From: Brasenia schreberi
Taxonomy: Eukaryota; Streptophyta; Magnoliopsida; Nymphaeales; Cabombaceae
Direction of reading: 5' to 3'
DNA length: 64,000 nucleotides
NCBI GenBank assembly: GCA_036023115.1
Contig: JAYKKT010000089.1
Coordinates: forward strand, 15,866,501-15,930,500
A program made the translations under genes and the position numbers. Below are positions 34,491 to 46,833 of this stretch, one piece after another (within the stretch, counting starts at the first letter, position 1; each line of letters opens with the position of its first letter). The notes under the pieces are model-generated. The model was not told the DNA's origin. It worked only from the letters and a program-made list of their open reading frames with translations, and did not search any database.

Positions 34491-36899
34491 ATTTCTCTCT
34501 CTCTATATATGTACATATATATAGGAGCAACCTGTGTCTAATTGGATTGAAAAGTAACAAAGTAACGTGACTTGAACCTGAAATTTGACAAAGCGTCAGA
34601 TAAAAGCTATACGTCAAAGACTAGCTTTGCTAGCTTTTATCATCGGACCGTGAATGAATAGCTCAAACTAGACTCCCTTGAACAACCGCTTTACATTAGA
34701 GATCTCCAGAAAGCAAATCAAATACCGTAGTTAGGGTCAAACAGGCTGGCTTTCCCTTTCTCCATTCTCAAACTGACGGAGGAGTGAAGAAGGTTGGAGA
34801 TCGCCTAAGGCGGACTTTCTGGTATCTCTCTCCCATAGCACGAGCTTTCTGGATGATATATAGAATAAGTTCTAATACATTTTTGCGCTCGTGCAAGAGG
34901 GGACTTATGTACAAGAAAATGTGATTCACACGAATTGGACTGGAAATATCATGCATGCACAAGATTATTTGCATTCTACAAAGAGCCAATCCCCACGTGT
35001 AAGCTAGTAAACGGATGGGTAATGTTATTTCATATCCAGCCCCCTGTCTGCTGCTTCATGTACTTTATATAACCAATAGGAAACCAAACGAGATTCGAGG
35101 CACCATTATTTGGAACAATCTTTATATTTGTTTCTCTTCAGACCAAACCAGGCGTGAAGGGAACGGTTGTTTGAGGCAGCCAAGCACTTCCCTGAACGAA
35201 ACTGGACACAGTGAACCGATTTGCATCATTGGCAGTCATGACCTGGTAGCCGGGCCAATTAACCCTTGCACCCGTACCCGCACCAGGCCCGCGGTTGCTA
35301 TACTCGCCGTAGTACAGCGTGCTGAGAGCAAAATTACCGGACCATGGCAACCAGCCGGCCGGGTCGATCAGGCTGCCAAGGTAGGATTGCATGATCACCG
35401 TTCTCGAGTATTGTTGCCATGGCCGTCCGAGGTAAGTCCGAACATTGGTAGCCCGGGCGAGCTCCGTGGTGGCCAGGATGTTGGAGTTGATGATGGAGAT
35501 GCCCGTGTTCTGGTTTGGGTCTGACCGGCCTTGCGCCGTGACCGTGTTGGTCAAGGCCGGAGGAAGCCTGGCGTAGATGTTGCAGTTTTGGAGGACAGCT
35601 GCGGCGTTACCGAAGATGAAGTCGACGGTGCCGTAAATGTCACATTCACGCGGTAGAATTGGCCGAGGGAATGGGTGTAGAGAGTGTCTTGGTACCCTTC
35701 GAAGCTGCATTTGTAGAAAGTGGAGAGGTCTGCACCGCTTCTTACAGCCACTGCCTGATGGTTGGCTGGGCCAGCCGTGTTTCGGACGGTGAATCCGATT
35801 CCGACGAATCCTTGACGGACTACGGCTGCAAGCCAAGGATAACCAACTACACTTAGTTGAAGTTGTGAATCAATTGGACGGAGACATTGTTTTCTCCTCT
35901 TTTGAAGAACTTTTTGTGTCGAAAAGATGAAGGAACATCAAACAGGCCCAACATGGTCGACAGGAGTTGTAAAAGGTATCACGTAAGCCTCTCTATTCTA
36001 TGCGTTTTTTTCAAATGCATTTCTGGTTTTTCAGCCATTTTCGAATCTCTCCTTTTTGGCTGTTTTACAAAATTTAATTTCCTACTGTAGTTACACATCG
36101 TTGTTCTTTCTTGGCAGGGAACAGATGCACAAAACAGTCTTCTTTAATTATGTTCTTCGAGTTACTAAACTGAAAAGAGCCCACATACAAAAAAAGTATA
36201 ATACTAGTGCTTCTTAGAATTAAACTTGGGAATACACGAAATCACAATGGTGATTCCACATGCATCAATTGCAGATATATACATACATACAGATATACAC
36301 ACACACATAGGCACGCACATATACATATATGCATATACACATATAAATATATGTATATACACATATCCTAGTCGCTAGCAAAAAGGGGCCCTATCTGGTA
36401 ACCTTTCCCCCAATGCACGGTTTGCAGTCCAAGGATCCAACTCCGGAAAGAGAGTACCAAGAAGTTATGCAGAAACATGCTATGTTACACCATGGAGGTG
36501 TTCATGGTCAGGTTTGGTAGCTTGGAGGCTTAATCATGAACAAAATCTATATAATTAGTTCCTATTTTTGAGAATCAAATCAAAGTGTCACAAGTCTTAA
36601 AACTTAGTCAAACCATACCATTGGTTCTAGTGCCATTTAGTTCCAATTCATAATCCAAAACTATCCACTCCCTTATCTATATCTTGGCTATTCGTCTAAG
36701 AAAGAATTGGGCTGCAAAATGTTGGGCTACAATTAACAATGTGAGAAAGGTGTTGAAATAAGAACCTTGGAAGTCTGATAAGTAGGACTATTAAAAGATG
36801 GTGCTAAAATAGTTGAAGTATATCACCCCGATATTAGTTACTGAAGATAATATTTCTTTGTTGGTTTGTCAAAATTTTGAAACTGCAACGGTATGAGAC

Positions 36900-36957
36900 T
36901 GACAGCAACTTATATATATATATATATAGTGTGTGTGTAGAGAGAGAGAGAGAGAGA
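36900..36957. repeat. Compound TA/GT/AG microsatellite in the PME intron
   Basis: TATATA run, GTGTGTG, then (AG)n, all within the intron of the disrupted pectin methylesterase. Confidence 0.85.
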
Positions 36958-37609
36958 GGTGTTTACAAGTCACTTTTCACGCAAAGTCATTCAAGCCACC
37001 TTGAATATTATATCAAGAGAGATAAATGGTGTTGATTAAAAACCAAAGTGTATTTTTCAAAACGAAAAACGTATTCAAGGATACCCATTGAAAAAGAAAA
37101 ATGTACTTTTTTTTGTTTTTTTAAAATCAAAACCATACACAGAGTGGTTTGCATGCACCAGCTTCTTGTCTATCTATATAAGGTTTAATATGCTTGTTAT
37201 ATAAATCTTTCATCATCAGCATATACGTACTTTTAGAAAGTGTACATTATTTACAATGTGTGTTTTGCTTTTTAATATTATCATCCATAATAGAAGGCAA
37301 ATATATAAAGTGACAAGCATATTAGGTATTAAATTATATACTTACATATATATATATATATATATATAAGGAATAGTAATTGCATAATATTTAAATTACA
37401 TGATCTTAATGAAACATCTTCACCATTGATAATTGAGATAACTGATGGAGATTTAAATTACTTTGTATTTAGTGTATATAGTGTATTAAAACTAATGTAT
37501 AAAAATATAATGGTACTTTTAATCCAAATCCCCACTGTTATCTTAAAGATGAAAGGTGAACATGAATATGCAATATTATGCGTGGAAAGACATTATGCAT
37601 CTAACCCTT

Positions 37610-37634
37610 TATATATATATATATATATATATAT

Positions 37635-37706
<72 letters not shown>
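37610..37706. repeat. (TA)n(AG)n compound microsatellite in the PME intron
   Basis: About thirteen TA units join to roughly 34 AG units, close to the exon 1 donor of the disrupted pectin methylesterase. Confidence 0.95.
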
Positions 37707-37709
<3 letters not shown>

Positions 37710-38828
37710 TGATAAGGTCTTCCCTCCGAAAAGATATCTGGGAGATAGTTATGTCTAACTATATAATTATAAAATGTAAGAAGAATGTGTGAATTAGCTC
37801 ACCAAGAGTATCAGAGTTGAAGGTAGTAGTGCCGCCTCCAACGCTGCGTTGCCCAGTGATGCTGCTGCTGCCGATCCCATCTCCCACCATCATTATGAAT
37901 TTCTTGTTCTTGCCTATCGACACATACTCCTGATACATCCCGGCCTTCACGTGTATCACGAAGTAACCCTTGCTACCGTCACTGTCAGCCGGAGCCGCCG
38001 CAACGGTGTCACTGATCTTTCGGTACTGGCCGCTGCCATCCCTCGCCACCACCACGCTTCCCACCATCTGTAGATCCATCCTTCTCCCAGGTGGGACGTT
38101 GAGGATCCTTTTGTTAACCCATCTTTTCCTATCCATACCTCGTTCACCAATTGCCTGCCTTCATTAGTGCTCTTGCTCTTATAAGTCTCCCACGAGTGAG
38201 GGAACATGGCTAAGGACACACTTTACAGCATAGTCTCATTTACCAACGGGGCGTAGAGTTTGTGACCGCGTTCCATAAAGGAGGCCTGTGTGAGCCCATC
38301 GTAGCACGTTTGCTGGTTCGTGAGTATGGCGCTCAAAAGGGTCTTGACAGACTCGCCTTGGTCAAGTGAGAGGTTGCTGGGGTCTCTCACGTTAAGGGTG
38401 GAAAAGGAAGAGAGCAAGTACTCGGTGGTGAGTTGGGAAAGGAGAAGGCAATCGGCGAGTGCAACGGCAGCTTGTTGTGAAAGGGTGGCGTTGTCCTTGA
38501 TGGTTCGGTCTATGAGGGAGGAAAAGCTCGCCGACTGAGCCAGACTCTTCTTTAGAAGGTATAGGCTGTAGTCATGGAACTTGAAGAGCGAGAGAGGTGG
38601 CATGAGAGATTTGCAGAAAGTAGGGTTTGTAGTGATGTTGCAGGCACTCTCTGGAGTGACTTGGTGGGCTATGACTTCCTGTGACGGGCATGAGGGGAAA
38701 AGCGTGAAGAACAAAGAGCTCATGAGCGTGATGATAAGAGTTCTAAATCGTACCATTCTCATATGGGCGTGTATATATGAGTGAGTTCTCTAGCGAGTGA
38801 GTTGTATGTTCTTTGGAGATTGGAGGTG

Positions 38829-38836
38829 TATATATA
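38829..38836 (-). promoter_or_regulatory. Probable TATA box of the disrupted PME
   Basis: TATATATA (minus-strand context CCTATATATAC) lies about 70 bp upstream of the ATG, nearly the same spacing as in the intact paralogue. Confidence 0.5.
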
Positions 38837-39707
38837 GGCATATAGAACACGATGATGTCCAACTTGCTTTACTTTGATTGCTTGACGCTATCGGTGTTGC
38901 TGAGCTGCCAGATTCATTCTATATAATTTGGAGTACTAAAAGAGACGATTCATGGCTTGTCAACGCCTCAGACTTTTTGCTCTCTCTCTCCCAAGCACAA
39001 AAACACGGAATAACACATGCACAAACCTGTTACAATCCCTAGGCCACCGGCAAGGTCTAAGACATTTCATGTATATTAAGCAGAGAAGAGATCATTGCCG
39101 AGTTTCGGGCTTGTCATGAGAAAACAAGATTCTGGATCTGCTCTGCGTAATAAATAAAATGATTGATTTTGGATCACTTCCTACTCCGAGCGATGACATA
39201 AGACAACTTAGTTGATGGCACTTCGTTGAGAAAAGGCTTCATATTTGTTTTGAATTTAATAGATTGAACAGTGACATGAAAGTCTAGACTTGTATAGACC
39301 GTATCCGCAATTCAATCTAGTGTATACCTTTGGTTTCTGTGTTTGGTGTTGCCTAAAACCGTGCGAAATTTGAAAGCATTCTTGGATGAAACTATATAGT
39401 TATAATTCAACGTATATTTTTTACATTCTTGCCTGTCAATAAACTAACAGCAAACGGCTACTTGAAGGTTGCTGTAGATGATGTCTCCGTGTTCGTCGAT
39501 ACTTTTCTCTTGCTTGTACTCAACGTTTCATCGGTTAACCCTTCACTCAAAACGTTTGGCGTATTAATTGTATGTATCGAAAGTAGATCTTCTTTTCATA
39601 ATTAGGGTAGTACCGATCTACACGCTCGTGTGACAATTAGCCAATTATAAATTTGTTTTACAAGTGAGAGGAAAAATTAATTGACATTTGAATACCTTGA
39701 AAAAGAC

Positions 39708-39792
<85 letters not shown>

Positions 39793-40557
39793 AGCATACA
39801 CATGCATAGGTGCATGTACACACGCACACACATATATGTATGTGTGTTACCCGTTATAAGAGTTATGTGCGTCAAGATCACACATACATATTTATAGGAT
39901 TATTTTCCTCAAAATGTATTATTCGAACTTTTGTATAAGAGGAATATTCAGACTTTTACATGAGAGCATTATTTTCCTAATGTTTTTTGAGGGGTAGATG
40001 ACGTATCCGTAAATTGGAGGAATGACCTCAGTGGCCCAATTAAAAGAGGAATAGTCCAAATCCCTCTCTACCTTTTCAGGCATTTTAGAATTGGTTCCTC
40101 CCAATTGGCTGATCTCAATGACATCCCTATCTTTTCCGAACTAAAGATAGTTTAAACATGTATGACAATGTTCAAGCATAACATTACGGGATACTTGTAC
40201 CAATGTTGTACACATCCATTCGCAATGGTCGTCAAACACTTAGTTTAAGCCAATTTTCAAAACAACCTCTGTAGTTTAACTTAGGGGTATGCGGCCTCTA
40301 ATTTCACAGGAATTTACTTTTAGTTAAAAATGTTATAATAAAGCATGACAGTAGTTTTAAAAGACATGAAAAACAAAAGTTTGAAAAGCATTGCTCATTC
40401 CAACCTTATAGATCATGGTCACATATCAAATCTTGACGATTCAGTAGGTCATGCTGAACAATATCGAAAATTGATAGATATATTAGATATAAAATTAGTG
40501 CAGGTTTAGAGATGTGCATCAGAAAGTTCTTTTTGATAAATGAATATCATTGAATGT
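38837..40557. other. Intergenic DNA between the two PME genes, distal part
   Basis: Upstream flank of the disrupted pectin methylesterase. It contains the long TA run at 39711-39789 and otherwise nothing I recognise. Confidence 0.5.
39711..39789. repeat. (AT)39 microsatellite
   Basis: Uninterrupted AT run of about 79 bp. Confidence 0.97.
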
Positions 40558-40985
40558 CAAAGGTAAATACTATAGAACAGTGATAAGACCAGCCATGCTT
40601 TATGGTGTTGAGTTTTGGGCAATCAACCAACAAGGTGTCAAAAGACAAGGGTGGTTGGAACAAAAATATTGAGATAGATGTGTGGTCATACATTAAAGAA
40701 CCGAAGTTGATGTTTACAAAAGATAAAATAAGGGAGACAAGATTAAGGTGGTTTACGCATTTAGAGAGGCGACCTAATAGAAGCTCTGATAAGAAAACAT
40801 GAGAAATATATTTAGTTAGAGGGCACTTCACAAGAGCTATTGGGAAGCCCCTCATGTATTGGGCAGAAAATAAAACATGATCTTTCTTTTACGAGCTTAG
40901 ATGCTATCATGAGACGCTGACCAGATGCCAATAACCCCACACATGTTCCGTGCAGTGCATGGATTCAGAAAGCCATGCTTGATTT
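40558..40985 (+). mobile_element. RTE-type LINE fragment (3' half)
   Basis: The translation shows KYYRTVIRPAMLYGVEFWAI and, after stops, KIRETRLRWFTHLERRPN, corresponding to the thumb and C-terminal region of RTE LINEs. Many stops are present. It is clearly a different lineage from the copy at 6992-9612, since the residues differ throughout. Confidence 0.8.
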
Positions 40986-42224
40986 GGATTTGATAGTCAT
41001 TTTGGTCGTAGTTTGAGTAGTGGATTTGGATTTATATCTAGATTATTTGGGATCCACATTAGCGTCATTATGTCTCATTTCTAGAGTCCTTGTCAAGTGT
41101 TCCTTTTTCCATTAGTGTCGTGTCATTGGTTTATTATGAGTCTTTTTTTGCATTTTGGCCCTAGTTTATTATGTAAGGGTGTTGATCCCTATTGTAGAGA
41201 AGATTTTACAATAATGTGTTTGAGATATTTTCTACTTCCTATCGTAGATCATTGCTAAGTAGAGTAGGCTTCAATTTGGTAGAGACCCAAGGCTAAAAAT
41301 ATTATAGAAACCGGTTTTCTTACCACAATATGCAACTGTCAAAAAAATGGGAGCTTGTACTATTTTTGGTTACGTAGTTTTCTAGTTGCTCAATGGAGCT
41401 CGATTTGTGACATATGCTAAGATGGTACGAGATTGAGCTCTATGGTGATTAAGAATAAGTGGAGTTAACCCATTTAATGTGAAGAAAGGCTTGGCTTGGT
41501 TTTGTTTATGCTGAACAATGTTGCATAGTTATTTTATTAAAAAACGTTAAAGAGGTGAAAATATACGCATATCCTTTGTAATGGTTTCATTTGAAGGTGG
41601 CAGAGTTATTTTATTAAAAAATGGCAAAGAAATGCAATATATGCATTTCCTTTGTAATCTGAAGGGTGCAGGAAAGCGCTTCTTGATCTACTTCTTAATT
41701 CAGTCCAATAATCAGCATAAAGTATGAACATTTTTAAGATTGCTAGAAAATGAATGTGGAAGTAGCCTTAAACCAGGGAACAAGTTAGAAAATATACCTA
41801 CCAAAGCAAATTCCAACCGGGCATCAGAAAATAGTTTCTTCTTCAAGAGAGTCCACTCGTTCGGGTTATAAGATATTTGGAACACAGTATTGTTCATTCC
41901 ATAGGCAAGCATGTCTGCGTGAACGTTTTGTATCTGTATTAGATAGCCATTACAATTCGTGAGATGTAGATTAGTTTAAGAATTTTAAAGAACATAATTG
42001 CGTGAAGCAAACAAAGGAGCCATAGAATATTAGGTGTTATCTCCATGACAAGGAACCTACCTTATTAGAAGAGTTGAACCAATTAACAATGGAACTGGAA
42101 AACCATATTGTTTGGGAACGTTGTGACTGATCTCACTTCAGTGGCAGATTTTTGTTGTGCTGAGCTGGGGGAATTCGCCCCATCCAAAATTTGAAAAATA
42201 ACAGGGGATAACATATATATAGCT
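40986..42224. other. Intergenic DNA, no supported feature
   Basis: AT-rich and non-coding. A short phrase around AGAGTTATTTTATTAAAAAA recurs near 41525 and 41601. Confidence 0.4.
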
Positions 42225-42424
42225 TAGTCCATGCACGCATTGATTCATGCTCTAGATATTTAAAGAAAAGGGTAAATAGTATCCGGTGCATTTAATGCAC
42301 TTGCAAAAAATACAAAGGTATTATTTCAATCACCAATCTCACCGATTAAGGGTTGAGAACTTTGAGATTATTTAAGCAAGATCTTTGAGATTATTTAAGC
42401 ATTAATCGATGTGCTCATGGACTA
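42225..42424. mobile_element. MITE-like element, TAGTCCATG family, copy 2
   Basis: The inverted termini match well over about 26 bp: left TAGTCCATGCACGCATTG, right reverse complement TAGTCCATGAGCACATCG, both continuing into a GATT-ATGC block. The interior shares TCTCACCGATTAAGGGTTGA with the copy at 34338-34490. It contains a local 20 bp duplication ending GAGATTATTTAAGCA. No coding capacity. Confidence 0.72.
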
Positions 42425-42993
42425 ATATTTCTCTCTCTAATCACACCATTTTATGCCTCTATGCTGAAAACTTTTAGGTTGTTTTCCCTATATGCTCTGG
42501 GCTGGGCTGGTGCGGTTAGTAACGCTGGTACGAGAAATAGTAGTCTAACCAGCAACTGTTCCGCGAATATCAAATTATTTAAGTATGCTTTTGGAAATTT
42601 CAACATGCAGTTCGGTGTCCAATAAGAGACCTGAGGATGTTCATTGACCTTACGTTTCACCCTGTTGTCCATAAGCAAATACATAGACGACATAATAAAT
42701 GTAAATATTGCTATTGATTATACTAGGATGCTTCTCTTAAACCAATAAAAATAATAAATTTTCGTGGCCTTTGCTGAATCACACTAGAATTCAATCTTTC
42801 CGACTGTATAATTTGTACGATGAAGATCATTGGCATTTTCAGCTTATTAATGATGCTACAACCCAATTATTTTCTGAAAGAAATAATCATGTGATTTCAC
42901 TCGAGCGAATCCTAAGAACCACGAGCTGTCCTTGATGATATACTCTATACCCTACGTTTGTGATTCTGGAGGTAGATGTCTTATGTTCAAAGC

Positions 42994-45388
42994 TCAAGCT
43001 AACCCAGAGGAGAAGGGCACAGACGTCGCAGGCAACCACACATCACCTTGCACAAAATTAGCCACGGTGAAGTTGGCTGCATCATTGGCACTCATGACAT
43101 GATATCCGGGCCATGTAACCCTGCTGCTAGTGCTTGAGCCGGACCCCGTATTGTTGTACTCTCCATAGTACAATGTACTGAGAGCAAAATCGCCTGACCA
43201 TGGTGCCCAGCCTGAAGGATCAATTACACTGTCAATGAAGGATTGCATGTAAACAGTTCTTGAGTAGTTCTTCCATGGCCTTCCTAGAAATGACTTGATC
43301 TGGCCGTTGGCAGATAGATCTGGGGTAGCCAAGATAGAGCAGTTTATAATGGAGGTGCCAGTGTTCTGGTTGGGGTCGCTCCGGCCTTGCGCTGTGAACA
43401 TGTTCTGCTGGTTAGCTGATGGAAGTCTTGCGTAAAGGTTGCAGTTTTGGAAGACGACAGCTGCGTTTCCGAAGATGAAGTCGACTGTGCCATAGATATC
43501 GCACTCTCTGTAGAATTGGCGAAGGGAATGTGTGTACAGTGTGTCTTGGTATCCCTCGAAGCTGCATCGATAAAATGTGGAGAGATCATTACCATTCCTT
43601 ACCGCCACTGCCTGGTGTTTCTCTGGCCCAGCTGTGTTTTGCACTGTGAAGTCCCTTCCTATGAAGTTTTGGCCAGCAATAGCTGCATGTACAAATGGTA
43701 GACGCATATTCAATGATATTCAGGAAATAGGAATCGTGAAAGTTTAGAAACCTTTTGAGACTTTGAAGATGCCTGAAAGACTGGTTTATATGTCATTTCA
43801 AGCCGTCTTAATGTATGCTCTTTGAATGACGTGGGAGAGCCGTGATTATCGGCCCAGCCTCATTTCGTTGACGTTCCTGACCCAATAGTCATTTTCACTT
43901 TCACTTTTGGAGAGAGACAAATACCAACTTGTTCTAATCACTGTAAGGAAAGAAATTAGGAAACCCAACTACTGAAATGATGTTGAGTACATCAGGAGAA
44001 CTTCGGGATTGGTGTTCTTGATCCATCAGTTACAGAAAGGTAATCTACTCACATCAAGGGGAACTCCCCATCTTAATTTCTACTAAAAAGATTTATTAGG
44101 AAATAAAAAAAAAACTCTGTCCCTCTGTATATGATTTTAATTATATATAGGTCGGTATATTATATATAACCAGTAAATGACTTAGCGCATGGTCATTCAA
44201 CTGCATGTGTGTGTCTCGTCGGACTTAACCGATATGATGTTAGACAGTCGTCATGTGATCATATCCAATAGGTCGTACTTCCTGATTAGGCCAAGATGGA
44301 TGGGCCACTGTTTCCTAGTCAACCAAACAAAGCCATCTAACAATACAAAAGCTACGTTGTGTGTGCGTGTGTGTATGAGAGAGAGATGCCAATTAATTAC
44401 CAAGAGTAGCAGAGTTGAAGGTGGTAAAGTTATCTCCCACACTACGATTTCCTGTGATGATTGTCTGGTTGATGCCATCTCCCACCAACATCAAATTCTT
44501 CTTCTTCTTGTCTATAGAAACATACTCTTGATAAACTCCGGCCTTAATATAGATCACGTAGTAGCCATTGCTGGGGTCAGTGTTATTGGGTGCTGCAGCG
44601 ACAGCGGCTTGGATAGTGTTATAGTTTCCACTACCATCCTGAGCCACCGTGACCATGGTCTTCACGCGCACCGAACCCGTGTCAAGTGCCACCCTCCGAT
44701 TGAGTCGGAAAATGTCTGGATTAACCCATTTAGGAAGACCGTCGCGCCCGACCCTCAAGTCATCGAGCAACTTACGACTATGCTTACTAGACTTCTTGAC
44801 TCGGTGGCTCTTGGGCGCCCAGGAGTGGGTGAACATGGCTAGTGATACACTATAAAGTTGAGACCCATTGACAAGTGGTGCAGTGAGTGAGTTCTTGGTC
44901 CTTAAGAAGTTGGCCTGGGTGAGTCCGTCGTAGCACGTCTGTTGGTTCGTGACGATAGCGCTCAGTAAGGTTTGCACGTTGTCACCCTGGGCGTCTGCTA
45001 GGCTGGTAGTGTCACTGGTGTTGAGGGTGGTGAAAGAGGTGACCAAGAAATCGGTGGTGAGTTGGGACAGGTACAAGCAGTCCTTGAGCGCACCCAGTGC
45101 GGGCGCAGTCAGGGTGGCATTGTACCTAATGGTTTGATCAAAGAGAGAAGAAAACCTCGCCGACTGGTCGATTGACTTCTTGACCAAGTATCGGCCATAG
45201 CCGTACAGGTTCGAACGGGTCTGAGGGGGTAAGACTGACTTGCAAAAGGCAGGATTGGTGGTGACGCTGCACGCATTGGCTGGGGGAACAGAGCTTGTGT
45301 CATTCTGTGCGATAGAAGAGGGGATGAGTGTGGCCAAGAGGAGAACTATGGTCCCTAGTGAAGGGAAGGAGGAGGTAGGAATACTCAT
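42994..45388 (-). CDS. PME: Pectin methylesterase with PMEI pro-region, 558 aa
   Basis: Cell-wall enzyme that removes methyl groups from homogalacturonan. Exons 45388-44401 and 43682-42994 join across a 718 bp GT-AG intron. The start chosen (MSIPTSSFPSLG) gives a good signal peptide (1-27). The PMEI-like pro-region spans about 35-190, with cysteines at 40, 49, 104 and 152. A basic processing site RKLL at 205-208 precedes the catalytic domain (about 240-555). Active-site motifs are complete: GVYQE 284-288, Q353 in HQAVAVR, D376 in QDTLY, D397 in DFIFG, and R464 with W466 in LGRPWK. Length and two-exon layout are normal for this class. A broken paralogue lies 4.2 kb downstream in the same orientation, so this is a tandem pair. 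No lesion is seen. Confidence 0.96.
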
Positions 45389-45464
45389 GCTGCAGGAAAT
45401 GCAGGGTTTCTCTCTTAAATTCTTCTCTAGTATCGATGGCGAATCAGAAGGGAAGGGAAGGGCT

Positions 45465-45476
45465 ATATTTATATAC
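45465..45476 (-). promoter_or_regulatory. Probable TATA box of the intact PME
   Basis: TATATAAATATA on the minus strand, about 77 bp before the ATG. Confidence 0.6.
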
Positions 45477-46706
45477 AAGTTTGGCTTACTTAGGTAATTG
45501 GTGTTTTCAACGAAGTCAGTATGATTATCTTTGGTCTTCACTTTAACCAATTTCAAAACCGCGTATTTTTCCCTCCCTCTCTCTCTGTGTGTGTGTGTGT
45601 GTCGGATATTCCACACGCTATCGGCTATTGTAACGTTTTTTGAAAGAAAAATCCAAGACGAAGTTGCGTTGCTGGGGTAGGCTAATAATAAAGGCTTCGA
45701 GGCATATAAATGTACAACTACTGTAGAGATTTTGACGTGTAATTTCATATTGATAGTCGAAAAAAAATCTAGGGTTGTACCTAATCACAGTTTGACCAAA
45801 TACAAGAGACAAATTATATGTGGCATCTTCATGGAAGTCGAGATATGGTTCCTTGTTTCGAGCAGCCGTGCGTGTTTTGAGTTGGCCGTTAGGCAAAGGC
45901 AAGCCAAGCGTCTCGAATTGATCATGAACCTTTGCCGGTTCGTTGGGTCTACAGATTACCCAAGTCCATGTAGAAATTTTAAATTTGACTCCACTAGCTA
46001 GCTTGACAATAACAGCCATAGTCTCATTTATATTCTCTAATCATGGATTAATAATAAGTATGTGCTGGATGCAGCATCAGCAAGAGTACGACACTATTTA
46101 ATATTCCATGTAAGGCTTCTCACAGAAAAGAAAAACTCTGTGGGTCTCATTTTGACGCGCCATTGATTTCTAGCATGTATTAGGCGCCGCATGTGGACAT
46201 GTGTCTTACTGAAAACCCCGTTCTAAAGTATGCTTTTTTCAATAAAAATAAGAGGAAACCTACTTTCATCAATAAAATTATTGCAACCAAGTGCGTTCGA
46301 AGAACATGAAATGCAGTTGATTAACCAACTACGATTAAGTTCATTTTCGGACATTATATATATGTATGTATTTATGTGCAGGGCAAGTATATAATATATT
46401 CATATAAACTTGAGAGGGTACCTTCTATGATTATAATATATATAATTATATATAAGATTGTCGTGTCTGGGTTCGAGTTAGCTAGGTTTATGGGAACCTG
46501 ACCTGATTCTCGTTGAGTCCTTTTGGGACGACACTGGACCCAAGCGAGGGTGCATAAACCCTGAAGTGGAGATGGATTTCTCAGGTCAAAAAAATTGCCA
46601 CCCTTAACCCTTACGTATACGTGCTGAAATTGTGCTCTTAATAGGGGCTTACCGCAGCTATTTCTTACAAATGATACAAATCAAGACCTTGTATGAAGCA
46701 CGGGTG
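45477..46706. other. Upstream flank of the intact PME
   Basis: Includes a CT/GT microsatellite (45569-45602). A 133-codon minus-strand open frame (46019-45618) has no recognisable domain. No other feature. Confidence 0.45.
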
Positions 46707-46716
46707 TAACCGGCCA

Positions 46717-46823
46717 CTCTTCGGTTAAAATGGGAGGCCAAAGCGGTGCACCCACCGGGAGTCGAACTCCTTCCACGGCCATCATGTCACCGCATGCTGC
46801 CATTGAGCTATCGCTCTGTGTAC
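46717..46823 (-). mobile_element. tRNA-derived SINE-like element with target duplication
   Basis: On the minus strand an A box TAGCTCAATGG is followed 30 bp later by a B box AGTTCGACTCC, the internal Pol III promoter spacing of tRNA-derived SINEs. A 10 bp direct repeat TAACCGGCCA flanks it (46707-46716 and 46824-46833). About 107 bp long, with no obvious poly(A) tail. Confidence 0.65.
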
Positions 46824-46833
46824 TAACCGGCCA

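Larger units (their letters stand above)
35138..38762 (-). pseudogene. PME: Pectin methylesterase with pro-region, disrupted paralogue
   Basis: Two exons on the minus strand, 38762-37803 and 35825-35138, with a 1977 bp GT-AG intron at the same position and phase as the intact paralogue. A signal peptide and PMEI-type pro-region come first (ACNITTNPTFCKS and QQTCYDGLTQ). The catalytic domain motifs follow: [31 protein letters not shown] and LGRPWQQYSRTV. Three lesions break it: a TAA at 38223-38225 where the paralogue has Tyr; a frameshift near 38113-38125, where about four codons before WVN are lost; and a 2 bp gain at about 35648 (CTACCGCGTGAATGTG), just before the CDIYGTVDF block. Catalytic residues beyond each lesion are conserved, so inactivation looks fairly recent. 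Assembly error at three separate sites is unlikely. Confidence 0.88.

Noticed and set aside
35015..35524. 169-codon plus-strand open frame
   Set aside because: Antisense to conserved exon 2 of the pectin methylesterase pseudogene; its openness comes from codon bias of the opposite strand.
44189..44842. 217-codon plus-strand open frame
   Set aside because: Antisense shadow of the intact pectin methylesterase exon 1 and intron.
19352..45388. A RALF-pectin methylesterase functional cluster
   Set aside because: The proteins meet in the cell wall, but over 23 kb of decayed transposons separates the genes and no shared regulation is visible.
45618..46019. 133-codon minus-strand open frame upstream of the intact PME
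   Set aside because: No domain, and it overlaps the expected distal promoter region.
46717..46823. Functional tRNA gene
   Set aside because: A and B boxes are present, but acceptor and anticodon stems do not form, and target-duplication flanks point to a retroposon.
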